From: an uncultured Rhodopila sp.
GTDB lineage: Bacteria; Pseudomonadota; Alphaproteobacteria; Acetobacterales; Acetobacteraceae
DNA: 64,000 bases
Assembly: GCF_903915725.1 (NCBI RefSeq)
Contig: NZ_CAIWTY010000045.1
Coordinates: 1-64,000, forward strand
Reading direction: 5' to 3'
Position 1 is the stretch's first letter. Every line of letters starts with the position of its first letter. Under the pieces are notes generated by a model that saw only the letters and a program-made list of their open reading frames with translations, did no database searches and was not told the DNA's origin. The position numbers were made by a program, and so were the translations under genes. This document shows, in pieces, positions 24,954-33,685 of the stretch.

Positions 24954-27163
24954 CAGGCGCGCTCCACGAAGCGGTCAAGCACGCGCTTGTCGCCGGATGT
25001 TGCGAAATGCACGTCCAGCTTGTCGTCATCGACCGCCGTGACCGTGCCGTAGCCGAATTTCTGGTGGAACACGCGCGACCCGACCGGGATCGCATCCGCC
25101 CGGGCCGGGCGGCCGGGCTGCTCCCATGCCTCGATCACCCGCGGGCGGCGCGCCACCAGCGGAAACTGGCCGGAGAACGATGTCGCCGCCGCCACCCGCT
25201 GGTCGCGCGCGATGTGCGAGGAGCCGGTCCGCTCGGCATGTTCGGCCGGGATTTCGTCAAGGAAGCGGCTCGGGATGCTGCTCTGCCAGTTGGCGTAGAT
25301 GCGCCGGTTGGCGGCGTGGCTGACGATGGCGCGGCGGCGGGCGCGGGTCAGGCCGACATAGGCCAGGCGACGTTCTTCTTCGAGGCCCTTGTTGCCGCTT
25401 TCATCCATCGACCGCTGATTGGGAAAGACGCCTTCCTCCCAGCCGGGCAGGAACACGGTGTCGAATTCCAGCCCCTTCGCGCCGTGCAGGGTCATCAGGC
25501 TGACCTTGTCGCTGTCGGAGCGTTCCTCGTTCTCCATCACCAGCGCGACGTGATCGAGAAAGCCGGCCAGGGTCTCGAAATCGGCCAAAGCGCGGACCAG
25601 TTCCTTGAGGTTCTCCAGCCGCCCCGGCGCCTCGGCGGATTTGTCCTGCTTCCACATCTCGGTATAGCCGCTCTCGTCGAGCATGGTGGCGACGGTGACG
25701 ACATGGCCGTCCACCGCCAGCATGTCGCGCCATTGCCCGAACTGGCGCAGCAGGCCGCCGATAGCCTCCTTCAACTTGCCCTTCAGTCCGGCCGTCTGCA
25801 CCAGATGCGCCGCCGCGGCCTGCAACGGGATCGCCATCGCCCTCGCCGTCTCATGCATCGTGCGCAAAGCGGCATCGCCGACACCGCGGCGGGGGACGTT
25901 GACGATGCGCTCGAACGCCAGGTCGTCCGCGGGTTGCACGGTCGCGCGCATATAGGCGATGGCGTCGCGGATTTCGGCGCGTTCGTAGAAGCGCAGCCCG
26001 CCGACGACGCGATACGGCACGCCCAGGGTGATCAGCCGCTCCTCGAAGGCGCGGGTCTGGAAGCCGGCGCGGACCAGCACGGCCATCTCCGCCAGGCTGT
26101 CGCCATTGCGGCGCATCTCCTCGATGCGATTGCCGACCATGCGAGCTTCTTCGTCGGAGTCCCAGAGTTCGACGATGGAGATTTTTTCGCCGCCCTGCGC
26201 GTCCGCCCGCCCGGGGCGCAACGTCTTGCCCAGCCGCCCCTCGTTATGCGCGATCAGGCCGGAGGCGGCGGCGAGGATGGACGAGGTCGAGCGGTAGTTG
26301 GATTCCAGCCGGACGATATGGGCACCCTCGAAATCCTTCTCGAAGCGCAGGATGTTCTCCACCTCGGCGCCGCGCCAGGAATAGATCGACTGGTCGTCGT
26401 CGCCGACGCAGCAGATGTTCCGGTGGCCTTGGGCGAGCAGCCGCAGCCAGAGGTACTGCACCAGGTTGGTGTCCTGGTACTCATCCACCAGGATGTAGCG
26501 GAAGCGGCGGTGGTAGTCGGCGAGCACGTCGGGCTGCGTGCGCAGGATCTCCGTCATGTGCAGCAGCAGGTCGCCAAAATCCGCGGCGTTCAGGGTGCGC
26601 AAGCGCTCCTGATACGCGGCATACAGCGCTTGCGCACGGCCGTTGGTAAAATCCGAGTCCTCGTTCGGCGTGATGCGCGCGGGGGTCAGGCCGCGGTCCT
26701 TCCAGCGCTGGATCACCCCCATCAGCCCGGCCGGAGTCCAGCGCTTGGTGTCGATGCGCTCGGCCTCCATCACCTGCTTCAGCAGGCGAAGCTGGTCGTC
26801 GGTGTCGAGGATGGTAAAATTGGAGGACAGACCGACATGTTCGGCGTGGCGGCGCAGCATCCGGGCGCACAAGGCGTGGAAGGTGCCGAGCCACAGGCCC
26901 TCGGCGGGTTGGCCGAGGATGGCGCTGACCCGCTCGCGCATTTCGCGGGCAGCCTTGTTGGTGAAGGTGACGGCGAGGACCTGGTTGGGGAAGGCGCGTT
27001 TAGTCAGCAAGATGTGGGCGAAGCGGGTGGTCAGCACGCGGGTTTTCCCCGTCCCGGCGCCGGCCAGCACCAGCAGCGGGCCGTCGACGGTCTCGACGGC
27101 GGCGCGCTGTTCGGGGTTGAGGCGGTTCAGGTAGTCGGGGGCGAGGGGCGGTGGTGTCGGCAC
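24953..27163 (-). CDS. uvrD: UvrD/PcrA-type ATP-dependent DNA helicase
   Basis: A 736-residue superfamily 1A helicase for nucleotide excision and mismatch repair. Motifs in order are the Q-motif (LNPEQRAAVETV), Walker A (LAGAGTGKTRV), AVTFTNKAAREM, TFHALCARMLRRHAE, Walker B (ILVDEYQDTN), VGDDDQSIYSWRGA, LESNYRST, SLMTLHGAKGLEFDTVFLPG and EERRLAYVGLTRARR. The tail ends in a Tudor-like VFHQKFGYGTVTAVDDDKLDVHF that binds RNA polymerase in PcrA/UvrD. The start is GTG 27163 with a poor ribosome site; it gives the expected length. It heads the uvrD-prmA unit. Confidence 0.94.
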   Translation of the reverse strand: MPTPPPLAPDYLNRLNPEQRAAVETVDGPLLVLAGAGTGKTRVLTTRFAHILLTKRAFPNQVLAVTFTNKAAREMRERVSAILGQPAEGLWLGTFHALCARMLRRHAEHVGLSSNFTILDTDDQLRLLKQVMEAERIDTKRWTPAGLMGVIQRWKDRGLTPARITPNEDSDFTNGRAQALYAAYQERLRTLNAADFGDLLLHMTEILRTQPDVLADYHRRFRYILVDEYQDTNLVQYLWLRLLAQGHRNICCVGDDDQSIYSWRGAEVENILRFEKDFEGAHIVRLESNYRSTSSILAAASGLIAHNEGRLGKTLRPGRADAQGGEKISIVELWDSDEEARMVGNRIEEMRRNGDSLAEMAVLVRAGFQTRAFEERLITLGVPYRVVGGLRFYERAEIRDAIAYMRATVQPADDLAFERIVNVPRRGVGDAALRTMHETARAMAIPLQAAAAHLVQTAGLKGKLKEAIGGLLRQFGQWRDMLAVDGHVVTVATMLDESGYTEMWKQDKSAEAPGRLENLKELVRALADFETLAGFLDHVALVMENEERSDSDKVSLMTLHGAKGLEFDTVFLPGWEEGVFPNQRSMDESGNKGLEEERRLAYVGLTRARRRAIVSHAANRRIYANWQSSIPSRFLDEIPAEHAERTGSSHIARDQRVAAATSFSGQFPLVARRPRVIEAWEQPGRPARADAIPVGSRVFHQKFGYGTVTAVDDDKLDVHFATSGDKRVLDRFVERA

Positions 27164-27306
27164 GCCGCAGGATATAGGGCAGTTCGGGGCGGCGTGGAAA
27201 CGGCAGCTTCAGCAGCAGGTTTGACCGATACGCCCAGAATGCAAAGTGTGGTCGCTTGATTTGCCGCCGCACATGTACTACCTTTCTGTCGTCAGGAGGA
27301 CATACA

Positions 27307-27549
27307 ATGAGCGCCCCCATCTCTGTCAGGCTTGACGACGGCGTCCAGGCTACACTGGAGGCGGAAGCCAAAAACCGCGGCATCGGCCTGGCCACATACC
27401 TGCGCCAGCTCGCCACCGATGCGGCGCGCGAGGTTCGGCGCAACGCAATCCGCGCCCACAGCGAAGCCGTGGCATGTCATATCGCCGAGAACCCCGAGGC
27501 CCGGGACTTCGCGGAATTCTGGGGCACGCCGCGCTCGGACGGACTTTAG
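27307..27549 (+). CDS. antitoxin of MazF-like pair (RHH-type)
   Basis: An 80-residue protein with an N-terminal ribbon-helix-helix-like start (SAPISVRLDDGVQATLEAEAKN, then GIGLATYLRQLATDAAREV) and an acidic C-terminus suited to blocking a toxin (ENPEARDFAEFWGTP). AGGAGG 7 bases before ATG 27307 sets the start. The toxin gene begins at the base after its stop codon. By analogy it should autoregulate the pair. Confidence 0.82.
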   Translation: MSAPISVRLDDGVQATLEAEAKNRGIGLATYLRQLATDAAREVRRNAIRAHSEAVACHIAENPEARDFAEFWGTPRSDGL

Positions 27550-27906
27550 GTGGCAACCTTCAAGGCGGGGGATATCGTCATCGCGGACTGGCGCGGCGGT
27601 GCCTTGCCGAAGGAACCGAACAAGCTGCGGCCGGCTGTTGTTATCGAAGACGAGACGCTGTTCGCGCCGAATTATCCGAACGTCATCCTGGTGCCGCTCA
27701 CTGAAGACGCGGGCCTTGCGATCCCCGGCCTGATGGAGCCAATCGAGCCGAGCCCCGAAAATGGCTGCACGAAGCGGTGCTATGCACTGGCTCCGTTTGT
27801 CGCCTCGACATCTGCGGAACGCATACGGGCAACGCGATCACGCATCACGCCGGATCAACTCGCCCGAATACGGCGGCAGGTGGGCGAGGCCATCGGCCTG
27901 GGCTGA
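27550..27906 (+). CDS. PemK/MazF-family toxin
   Basis: A 118-residue toxin of the PemK/MazF endoribonuclease fold: TFKAGDIVIADWRGG, then KLRPAVVIEDETLF, VILVPLTEDAGLAIPG and a C-terminal LARIRRQVGEAIGLG. GTG 27550 directly follows the antitoxin stop. MazF members cleave mRNA at short motifs; the specificity here is unknown. It converges on metF with 6 bases between stops. Confidence 0.87.
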   Translation: MATFKAGDIVIADWRGGALPKEPNKLRPAVVIEDETLFAPNYPNVILVPLTEDAGLAIPGLMEPIEPSPENGCTKRCYALAPFVASTSAERIRATRSRITPDQLARIRRQVGEAIGLG

Positions 27907-27912
27907 TCCAGC

Positions 27913-28851
27913 CTACGCCGGCGCCCGCACCCCCAGCACATGCGCGATCGCGTAGGTCAGGTCCGGCCGGTTCAGCGTGTAGAAGTGGAACTCATCCACC
28001 CCATTCGCCTGCAGCAGCCGCACCTGCTCCGCCGCGATCACCATGCCGACCATGCGGCGGGTTTCCGGGTCTTCTTCCGTGCCCTCGAACAGCCGCCCCA
28101 TCCAAGATGGAACGCTCGCGCCGCACATCGCGGAGAACTTGACGATCTGAGCGTAATTCGAAACCGGCATGATCCCCGGCACGATCGGCGCCGTGACGCC
28201 AGCCGCCAGGCAGAGGTCGAGGAACCGCAGATAGGTCGAGGTATCGAAAAAATACTGCGTGATCGCCCGCGTCGCGCCGGCATCCAGCTTGCGCTTCAAA
28301 TTCTCCAGGTCCGCCATCGGGCTGGAGGCCGCCGGATGCACCTCCGGATAGGCCGCGACGGAAATTTCGAAATCCGCCACGGCCCGCAGACCAGAGACCA
28401 AATCGGCCGCGAACGGGTACCCGCCGGGATACGGCGCATAAGCCGAACCCTGCGGCGGGTCGCCGCGCAGCGCGACGATGTGCCGAATGCCGGCGGTCCA
28501 GTAGTCGCGGGCGACCTGATCCACTGCCTCCCGCGTCGCGCCGACGCATGTCAGATGCGCGGCCGGAACAAGGCTGGTCTCCTGCACGATCCGCGACACC
28601 GTCGCGTGCGTTCGCGCCTGGGTGGAGCCGCCCGCGCCATAGGTCACCGACACGAAGCGCGGCGCCAGTGGCTCCAACCGCTTGATGCAGGCCCAAAGTT
28701 GCTGTTCCAGCGCCTCGGTGCGCGGCGGCGAGAACTCGAACGACAGTTTGGGTGGCGGCAGATCGGCCGTCCGCACCGGCAAACCGGGAACGCGCGGGCC
28801 GGTCAGCCAGCGATGCAACGTGTCTGCGGCGGGGTCGAGCGGCGTATCCAT
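27913..28851 (-). CDS. metF: 5,10-methylenetetrahydrofolate reductase
   Basis: A 312-residue FAD-dependent reductase making 5-methyl-THF for methionine synthesis. Signatures are KLSFEFSPPRTEALEQQLW, FVSVTYGAGGSTQARTHATV, HLTCVGATREAVDQVA, HIVALRGDPPQG, AAYPEVHPAASS, KLDAGATRAITQYFFD, PIVPGIMPVSNYAQIVKFS and a C-terminal HFYTLNRPDLTYAIAHVLGV. ATG 28851 gives the normal bacterial length. No SAM riboswitch is recognised upstream. Confidence 0.95.
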   Translation of the reverse strand: MDTPLDPAADTLHRWLTGPRVPGLPVRTADLPPPKLSFEFSPPRTEALEQQLWACIKRLEPLAPRFVSVTYGAGGSTQARTHATVSRIVQETSLVPAAHLTCVGATREAVDQVARDYWTAGIRHIVALRGDPPQGSAYAPYPGGYPFAADLVSGLRAVADFEISVAAYPEVHPAASSPMADLENLKRKLDAGATRAITQYFFDTSTYLRFLDLCLAAGVTAPIVPGIMPVSNYAQIVKFSAMCGASVPSWMGRLFEGTEEDPETRRMVGMVIAAEQVRLLQANGVDEFHFYTLNRPDLTYAIAHVLGVRAPA

Positions 28852-29074
28852 GGGCCTTGAATCTCCGGTTTCGGAAAGAAAAGCAAGTGATCGCGTGCTT
28901 AGACGGTCGGGCGGGATTCCCATCGCACACGGCTGCATGCTAGACGCAACGAGTCGGGCTGTTCACGGAAAACTCAATCTCGGGGTGTTCCAATGCGAAA
29001 CAGACTCGCCATGTTTGTCCCCGCCCGGATGCGCGCACCCATCGCGCGCGTCCCGCTCTGGCCTGAGGAAGCTG

Positions 29075-29899
29075 ATGCGATCTGTCCCACGTGCCCGCCC
29101 CGCGTTTCGTGGGACTTCATGGCTTCTGGCCCTGTCCGCGATCCTTGTCATCGGTCTGGCCGGATGCGCCACCAAACCGCCGGCCGACGATCCGGACGCC
29201 GTGGCGGATTATGAGCAGACGAATGACCCGCTGGAGCCGACGAACCGGGTGTTCTATGCGATCAACAACGGCATCGACACGGTTATCCTGAAGCCGGCGG
29301 CGCAGGCGTATCGCTACGTGCTGCCCGGACCGGTGCGCCAGGGCATCCACAACCTGCTGTCCAATATCGGCACGCCCATGCAGTTGACCAACGACATGCT
29401 GGAAGGCAAGCCGCGGCGCGCCGGCGATACCGCGATGCGCTTCGTCATCAACACCACCGTCGGCGTGTTCGGCATTTTCGATGTCGCCAAGAAGTGGGGC
29501 TACCCGGACCACGATGCCGATTTCGGCATGACGCTGGCGAACTGGGGCGTGCCGGAGGGTCCGTTCCTCTTCCTGCCCGTCCTCGGCCCGAGCGACCCAC
29601 GCGATGCCATCGGCTTCGGCGTCAATATCGCGCTCGATCCCTTCACCTGGGTCGGTGGCCCGGGCAATGTCGGTCTAAAGGCTTTCAACTGGTCGCGCTG
29701 GGGGGTAAACGCATTGGACTCGCGCGAGCGTGTGCTTGACGCGCTGGATCAAATCAAGAAGACGGCACTCGACCCGTATGCGACCTTCCGGAGCCTTTAT
29801 CGCCAGCACCGGCATTCCCAAATCGAAGATATGCGTAACGATAATCGCGCCACCGTCCCCGTCTGGTTCCCGCAGGCGGCGAATGAGTCAAGCAAGTAA
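29075..29899 (+). CDS. mlaA: MlaA/VacJ-family outer-membrane lipoprotein
   Basis: A 274-residue lipoprotein with a signal and lipobox (LLALSAILVIGLAGC). The MlaA domain starts DYEQTNDPLEPTNRVFYAIN and has LLSNIGTPMQLTNDMLEGKP, AMRFVINTTVGVFGIFDVA, DFGMTLANWGVPEGPFLFLP and GPSDPRDAIGFG. MlaA removes phospholipids from the outer leaflet of the outer membrane and passes them to MlaC. GAGGA 5 bases before ATG 29075 fixes the start. The mlaC-like gene follows after 31 bases; mlaFED are not in the window. Confidence 0.94.
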   Translation: MRSVPRARPAFRGTSWLLALSAILVIGLAGCATKPPADDPDAVADYEQTNDPLEPTNRVFYAINNGIDTVILKPAAQAYRYVLPGPVRQGIHNLLSNIGTPMQLTNDMLEGKPRRAGDTAMRFVINTTVGVFGIFDVAKKWGYPDHDADFGMTLANWGVPEGPFLFLPVLGPSDPRDAIGFGVNIALDPFTWVGGPGNVGLKAFNWSRWGVNALDSRERVLDALDQIKKTALDPYATFRSLYRQHRHSQIEDMRNDNRATVPVWFPQAANESSK

Positions 29900-29930
29900 A
29901 CGACCCCGTTATCGGAGCTCGGAACATCTG

Positions 29931-30536
29931 ATGATCTACCGCCGGCACTTCCTGACCTTCGCCGCCGCTTCGGCCCTGCTGGCCGCCACCGCCCCGGCCC
30001 GCGCCCAGGGCACGGACAAAGCCACGGCCTTCATGAAATCGCTGGGCGACCAGCTCGTGGCCGTGGTGAACGGAGCGGGTTCAACAAGCAGCAAGCGCGC
30101 CGCCATGACCCGTATCATCGACACCCAGGTGGATGTCGACGGCATCGGCAAGTTCTGCCTCGGGCGGTATTGGAAGCTGGCGACGCCGGAGCAGCAGAAA
30201 CAGTACATCAAGCTGTTCCATGAGGTGCTGGTGACCAACATCACGTCGAAGCTCGGCGAGTATCAGGGTGTGACGTACACGATGGGACGCAGCAGGATGC
30301 AGGATGAGGACGCGGTGGTTTCGACCACCGTGGTGCGCCCGAACAATCCGCCGACGGCGGTGGATTGGATCATCGCCAATCCATCCTCGGATCCGAAGGT
30401 GACGGACGTGATCGCCGAGGGTACGTCGCTGCGGCTGACGCAGCGGCAGGATTACGCCTCGTACCTGGCGCACAACAACAACAGCGTGGACGCGCTGATC
30501 AGCGCGATGCGCAGCCAGGTGTCGCAGAGCTCGTAA
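29931..30536 (+). CDS. mlaC: MlaC-family periplasmic phospholipid-binding protein
   Basis: A 201-residue exported protein (signal RRHFLTFAAASALLAATAPARA). The MlaC/Ttg2D fold is indicated by AMTRIIDTQVDVDGIGKFCLGRYW, TPEQQKQYIKLFHEVLVTNI, VSTTVVRPNNPPTAVDWIIA and VIAEGTSLRLTQRQDYASYL. It ferries phospholipids between MlaA and the inner-membrane MlaFEDB transporter. The twin arginine near the start is compatible with Sec or Tat. Its 3' end overlaps the convergent acetyltransferase gene by 38 bases. Confidence 0.93.
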   Translation: MIYRRHFLTFAAASALLAATAPARAQGTDKATAFMKSLGDQLVAVVNGAGSTSSKRAAMTRIIDTQVDVDGIGKFCLGRYWKLATPEQQKQYIKLFHEVLVTNITSKLGEYQGVTYTMGRSRMQDEDAVVSTTVVRPNNPPTAVDWIIANPSSDPKVTDVIAEGTSLRLTQRQDYASYLAHNNNSVDALISAMRSQVSQSS

Positions 30537-31041
30537 ACAGGCTCTCATACAGGATCATCCTATAGCCGCGCTGCCCGAAGCTCTCGGCTTCGTGCATGCC
30601 GATGCCGCCGAGCACCATGCGGGAGCCGAAGTTGCTTTCCCGTGCGACGGCGACGATCCGCGGCAATCCGGCATTCTCGTGCCCGAAGCGCAGCGCCGCG
30701 AAGGCGGCCTCCTTCGCGAGGCCGCGTCCCTGCGCCTCCGGCCATAGTGCGAACCTCAGGGCGACGCCGCGCCCGTCGGGGCGATAGTCGAGGCCGGTGA
30801 TGCCGGCGAAGCGGCGGTTGACCGTTTCGCGGATCGCCCAGATGCCGAAGCCGTGCTGACCCCAGGCCATGACGTCGCGCGCCAGATCCTCGGCCGTCTC
30901 GGCGGCGTTGCGGACCCCGCCCAGCATCACGGCGAACACTTGCGGATCTGCCTTGATCGCCCGGAGATCCGGCAAATCGGCGCCGCCGACGGGGGTGAGA
31001 CTCAAACGCCCGGTGCGGATGGTCAAAGCCGGATTGATCAT
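30499..31041 (-). CDS. GNAT-family N-acetyltransferase
   Basis: A 180-residue GNAT of the RimJ/RimL subgroup: LTIRTGRLSLTPVGGADLPD at the start, GFGIWAIRETVNRRFAGITG, the acetyl-CoA pocket LWPEAQGRGLAKEAAFAALRF and IVAVARESNFGSRMVLGGIG. The substrate is unknown; it could be a ribosomal protein N-terminus or a small molecule. The last 38 bases overlap mlaC on the opposite strand, which is unusual but both frames look genuine. Confidence 0.88.
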   Translation of the reverse strand: MINPALTIRTGRLSLTPVGGADLPDLRAIKADPQVFAVMLGGVRNAAETAEDLARDVMAWGQHGFGIWAIRETVNRRFAGITGLDYRPDGRGVALRFALWPEAQGRGLAKEAAFAALRFGHENAGLPRIVAVARESNFGSRMVLGGIGMHEAESFGQRGYRMILYESLFTSSATPGCASR

Positions 31042-31388
31042 CGGCCGGGCAGATCCGGCTCATGTTTAGGCTTATCCCGGCTCGGGGTCCTCCTGATGCG
31101 CCGCCACCCGCTCACACACGTCTCCCCGGGGTTTTTTGCAGGTCCGCACAGGTGGCCGGAGGCCGATGCGCGACGCACGCGCGAGCTTTTACACGCAGGG
31201 AATGCCGCGCGGGCCGATTCCCCGACATCGCTTATGCCATGCCAGCCACGACCCGGACATGATTTTGCCTGCGCCGCCGGGGATTGGCCCGGATCGATGC
31301 AAGCGGCCGGCACCCGGTGCGCGGGTCAATCTGCCGCCGGTTGCCCGGCCGCCGATCCCGGACTATCTCCTGGCGCCGGAGGTGCCGG
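31042..31388. other. 347-bp spacer, no gene recognised
   Basis: This lies between the acetyltransferase (minus) and rhodanese (plus) starts, so it should hold two divergent promoters. I see no gene, repeat or convincing riboswitch. Open frames on both strands here have no family features. Confidence 0.4.
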
Positions 31389-31793
31389 ATGGAAATCAGA
31401 AAAGGCTACAAACAGCTTGTCGCCGAGGCCAACGCCGAGATCGAAACGCTTCCCGTCAGCGCCGCCATCGCGCTGGTCGGGCAACCCGATGTCGTGTTCG
31501 TCGATCTGCGCGACCCGCGGGAGATGGAGCGTGAGGGCAAGATGCCCGGTGCCTTCGCCTGCACCCGCGGCATGCTGGAGTTCTGGATCGATCCGGAAAG
31601 CCCCTATGCCAAGCCGATATTCGCCGAACCGAAGCGGTTTGTGTTCTTCTGCGCCGGCGGATGGCGGTCGGCGCTGGCGGCGAAGACGGCGCAGGACATG
31701 GGGCTGGAGAACGTCGCGCATATCGACGGCGGCTTCGGCGCCTGGAAGAAGGCCGGCGGCCCGGTGGACGAGCCGCAGCCGAAGAAGCCCTAG
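31389..31793 (+). CDS. rhodanese-domain sulfurtransferase
   Basis: A 134-residue single-domain rhodanese. The active-site loop is FFCAGGWRSA with Cys88, and VVFVDLRDPREMEREGKMPGA is the CH2A-like region; DMGLENVAHIDGGFGAWKKAGG ends the domain. It transfers sulfane sulfur, in vitro to cyanide; the true acceptor is unknown. GGAGG 6 bases before ATG 31389 sets the start. Its stop overlaps the convergent DUF2939 stop (CTAG). Confidence 0.92.
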   Translation: MEIRKGYKQLVAEANAEIETLPVSAAIALVGQPDVVFVDLRDPREMEREGKMPGAFACTRGMLEFWIDPESPYAKPIFAEPKRFVFFCAGGWRSALAAKTAQDMGLENVAHIDGGFGAWKKAGGPVDEPQPKKP

Positions 31794-32362
31794 GTCGGAG
31801 AGCCGGAGTTCGTCAGCAACGCCTCCGGCAGCCACACGCGTTGCACCTGCCACATGCCGCCGCGCAACGACATTTCGAGTTTGATCGGGTCGGCTTGGCC
31901 GCCCGCCTTCAGGCTGATCATGAAGGTCGTCGGGCTGTCGAAAAAGGCCCAGTTCAAATGCACATCGGCGGCCGGCTGCTGCGGCTCCTGCCGGGACTGC
32001 GCGTGGTGGTCGATCGACGGCCGCCGCGCCGGCTGAGGGATGCTGCCGGTCGCGGCGAGCAGCGCCTGCGGGGTCACAGCCTGATCGATCGCATTCGAGG
32101 CGATGCCGCGCATGAAAGACGCGCCGAACGCCGGCAGGGTGTTGTCCGCCTTTTGCCCGGGGTCATCGATGACCAGGTCGCAGACGTCCTCCTTGATGCC
32201 CTCTCGGACCGCCGGCCAGTTGACCAGCGATTCCAGGGTTTGGGAATCGGACGCCTGGATCGCCTGGCCGAGGCGGTAGAGCGTCACATACGGATAGGCA
32301 CCGTAGGCCACTCCGACCACGAGCACCGCTGCAACAACCGACCACTTGGCACGAATCCACAT
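31790..32362 (-). CDS. DUF2939 family membrane-anchored protein
   Basis: A 190-residue protein with an N-terminal membrane anchor (WSVVAAVLVVGVAYGAYPYVTLYRL) continuing into the DUF2939 pattern (LGQAIQASDSQTLESLVNWPAVREGIKED). Later segments include FMRGIASNAIDQAVTPQALL and a beta-rich end (KLEMSLRGGMWQVQRVWLP). The function is unknown. ATG 32362 places the membrane span at the N-terminus; a longer frame to 32395 adds nothing recognisable. Confidence 0.8.
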   Translation of the reverse strand: MWIRAKWSVVAAVLVVGVAYGAYPYVTLYRLGQAIQASDSQTLESLVNWPAVREGIKEDVCDLVIDDPGQKADNTLPAFGASFMRGIASNAIDQAVTPQALLAATGSIPQPARRPSIDHHAQSRQEPQQPAADVHLNWAFFDSPTTFMISLKAGGQADPIKLEMSLRGGMWQVQRVWLPEALLTNSGSPT

Positions 32363-32462
32363 CGCTGTATCCCTGTCAGTGCATGTCGCTTCCAACGCGT
32401 TAGCGCGCCGATGCTTTCCGTCAACCCATCGTCAGCTTATGCCACATATGGTTGATTAAAGG

Positions 32463-33623
32463 TTAACGCGAATGCAAACCAAGCAATATTTGATATAGGA
32501 ACGAATCGGTAACGCCTTCCGTGCCGAAACAAAGCACCTTGCTGGCCGCGTCCAGCCGCAACTTTGCACGCGCCTCGGCATCCTGTGCCGCCAGCAGTAG
32601 CGCCGCCAGGCCGGCGACGCCGGATTCGCCTATGTACAGGCCGGCATCCGCCAGCAGGCGCATGGTGCCGACGGCCGCTGCGTCCGGGATTGTCATGAAG
32701 GCGAAGGCCGCCCGTTCAAGCTCCTGCCAGGCCAGCAGGCTCGGCTCGCCGCAGGCCAGGCCGGCCATGATCGTATCGAGGCTGCCGCCGACGGCCGTGG
32801 CAGCGCCTGCCAGCGCGCTGGCGAACAGGCAGGCGGCCTGCTCGGGCTCGACGACCACCAGCAGCGGGGCGGAACCAAACCGCGCGCGGATCTGCACCGA
32901 GACCGCCGCCGCTGCGCCGCCGACACCGGCCTGCATGAACACATGCGTCGGTGGCGGCCCGGACCATTGGTCCGCCGCCTCGTCGGCCATCTGTCGATAA
33001 CCCTGCATGACGTCGCGCGGCACCTCGGTGTAGCCGGGGTACGAGGTGTCGGAGACGACGAACCAGCCCTCTGTCCGGGCCCGGCGATCGGCTTCCCGCA
33101 CCGCATCGTCGTAGGTGCCGGGCACGCGGACGACCTCCGCGCCATAGGCGGCGATGGCGTCCATGCGGCCCTGGCTGACCGTCTCATGCACAAAAATCAC
33201 GCAGCGGCAATGAAAACGCTGCGCGCCCCAGGCGACCGAGCGGCCGTGATTGCCGTCGGTGGCGCAGGTGACGGTGATCGATTCGGTGGCGTCGCGGTAC
33301 CGCCCGTCCGCCAGGGCCTCGGCCGATGCCGACAGGGCGAGGCCGCGCCTGGACAGATCGCCGGACAGCAAGGCCGCCACCGCATAGGCGCCGCCGAGCG
33401 CCTTGAAGCTGCCGAGGCCGAACCGGCCGCTCTCATCCTTTATCCGTAGAACCGCGACGCCCGGCGCGATATTCGGCAGATCGTGCAGCGGTGTCGGCGC
33501 ATATCCCGGCCAGGCCGTGATCGCCGCCCTGGCGCGGCGGAACCCGCCGGCGGGCAGGACGATCACACCCGGCACGCCGTGCCGCGGATTGAGCAGAAGA
33601 CCAAATGGACGCGAATCGATCAT
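32463..33623 (-). CDS. dpaL: diaminopropionate ammonia-lyase family PLP enzyme
   Basis: A 386-residue fold-type II PLP enzyme. It begins with a diaminopropionate ammonia-lyase-like N-terminus (LLNPRHGVPGVIVLPAGGF, WPGYAPTPLHDLPNIA). The Schiff-base lysine is in GRFGLGSFKALGGAYAV. Further signatures are TCATDGNHGRSVAWGAQRF, DTSYPGYTEVPRDVMQGY, HVFMQAGVGGAAAAVSVQI and GESGVAGLAALL. It should convert 2,3-diaminopropionate to pyruvate and ammonia. ATG 33623 is used. It is divergent from the DenD-like gene with 62 bases between starts. Confidence 0.88.
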   Translation of the reverse strand: MIDSRPFGLLLNPRHGVPGVIVLPAGGFRRARAAITAWPGYAPTPLHDLPNIAPGVAVLRIKDESGRFGLGSFKALGGAYAVAALLSGDLSRRGLALSASAEALADGRYRDATESITVTCATDGNHGRSVAWGAQRFHCRCVIFVHETVSQGRMDAIAAYGAEVVRVPGTYDDAVREADRRARTEGWFVVSDTSYPGYTEVPRDVMQGYRQMADEAADQWSGPPPTHVFMQAGVGGAAAAVSVQIRARFGSAPLLVVVEPEQAACLFASALAGAATAVGGSLDTIMAGLACGEPSLLAWQELERAAFAFMTIPDAAAVGTMRLLADAGLYIGESGVAGLAALLLAAQDAEARAKLRLDAASKVLCFGTEGVTDSFLYQILLGLHSR

Positions 33624-33685
33624 GCCGGCACGGTGGACTGCATGCCGCTCCGGTGCAATCAATCGACGATAGCGGAGGGACAACC

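Noticed and set aside
24887-27259. 790-codon plus-strand frame through uvrD
   Set aside because: It is antisense to a clear UvrD helicase with all motifs; its translation is His/Gln/Gly-rich noise.
31100-31300. Possible cobalamin-type riboswitch before the rhodanese gene
   Set aside because: A few short matches such as GGGAAT are present but the conserved core and B12 box are missing, and the downstream gene gives no reason to expect one.
31038-31313. 91-residue minus-strand frame upstream of the acetyltransferase
   Set aside because: Composition is shadow-like (Arg/Pro/Ser/Cys) and no start signal or family is seen.
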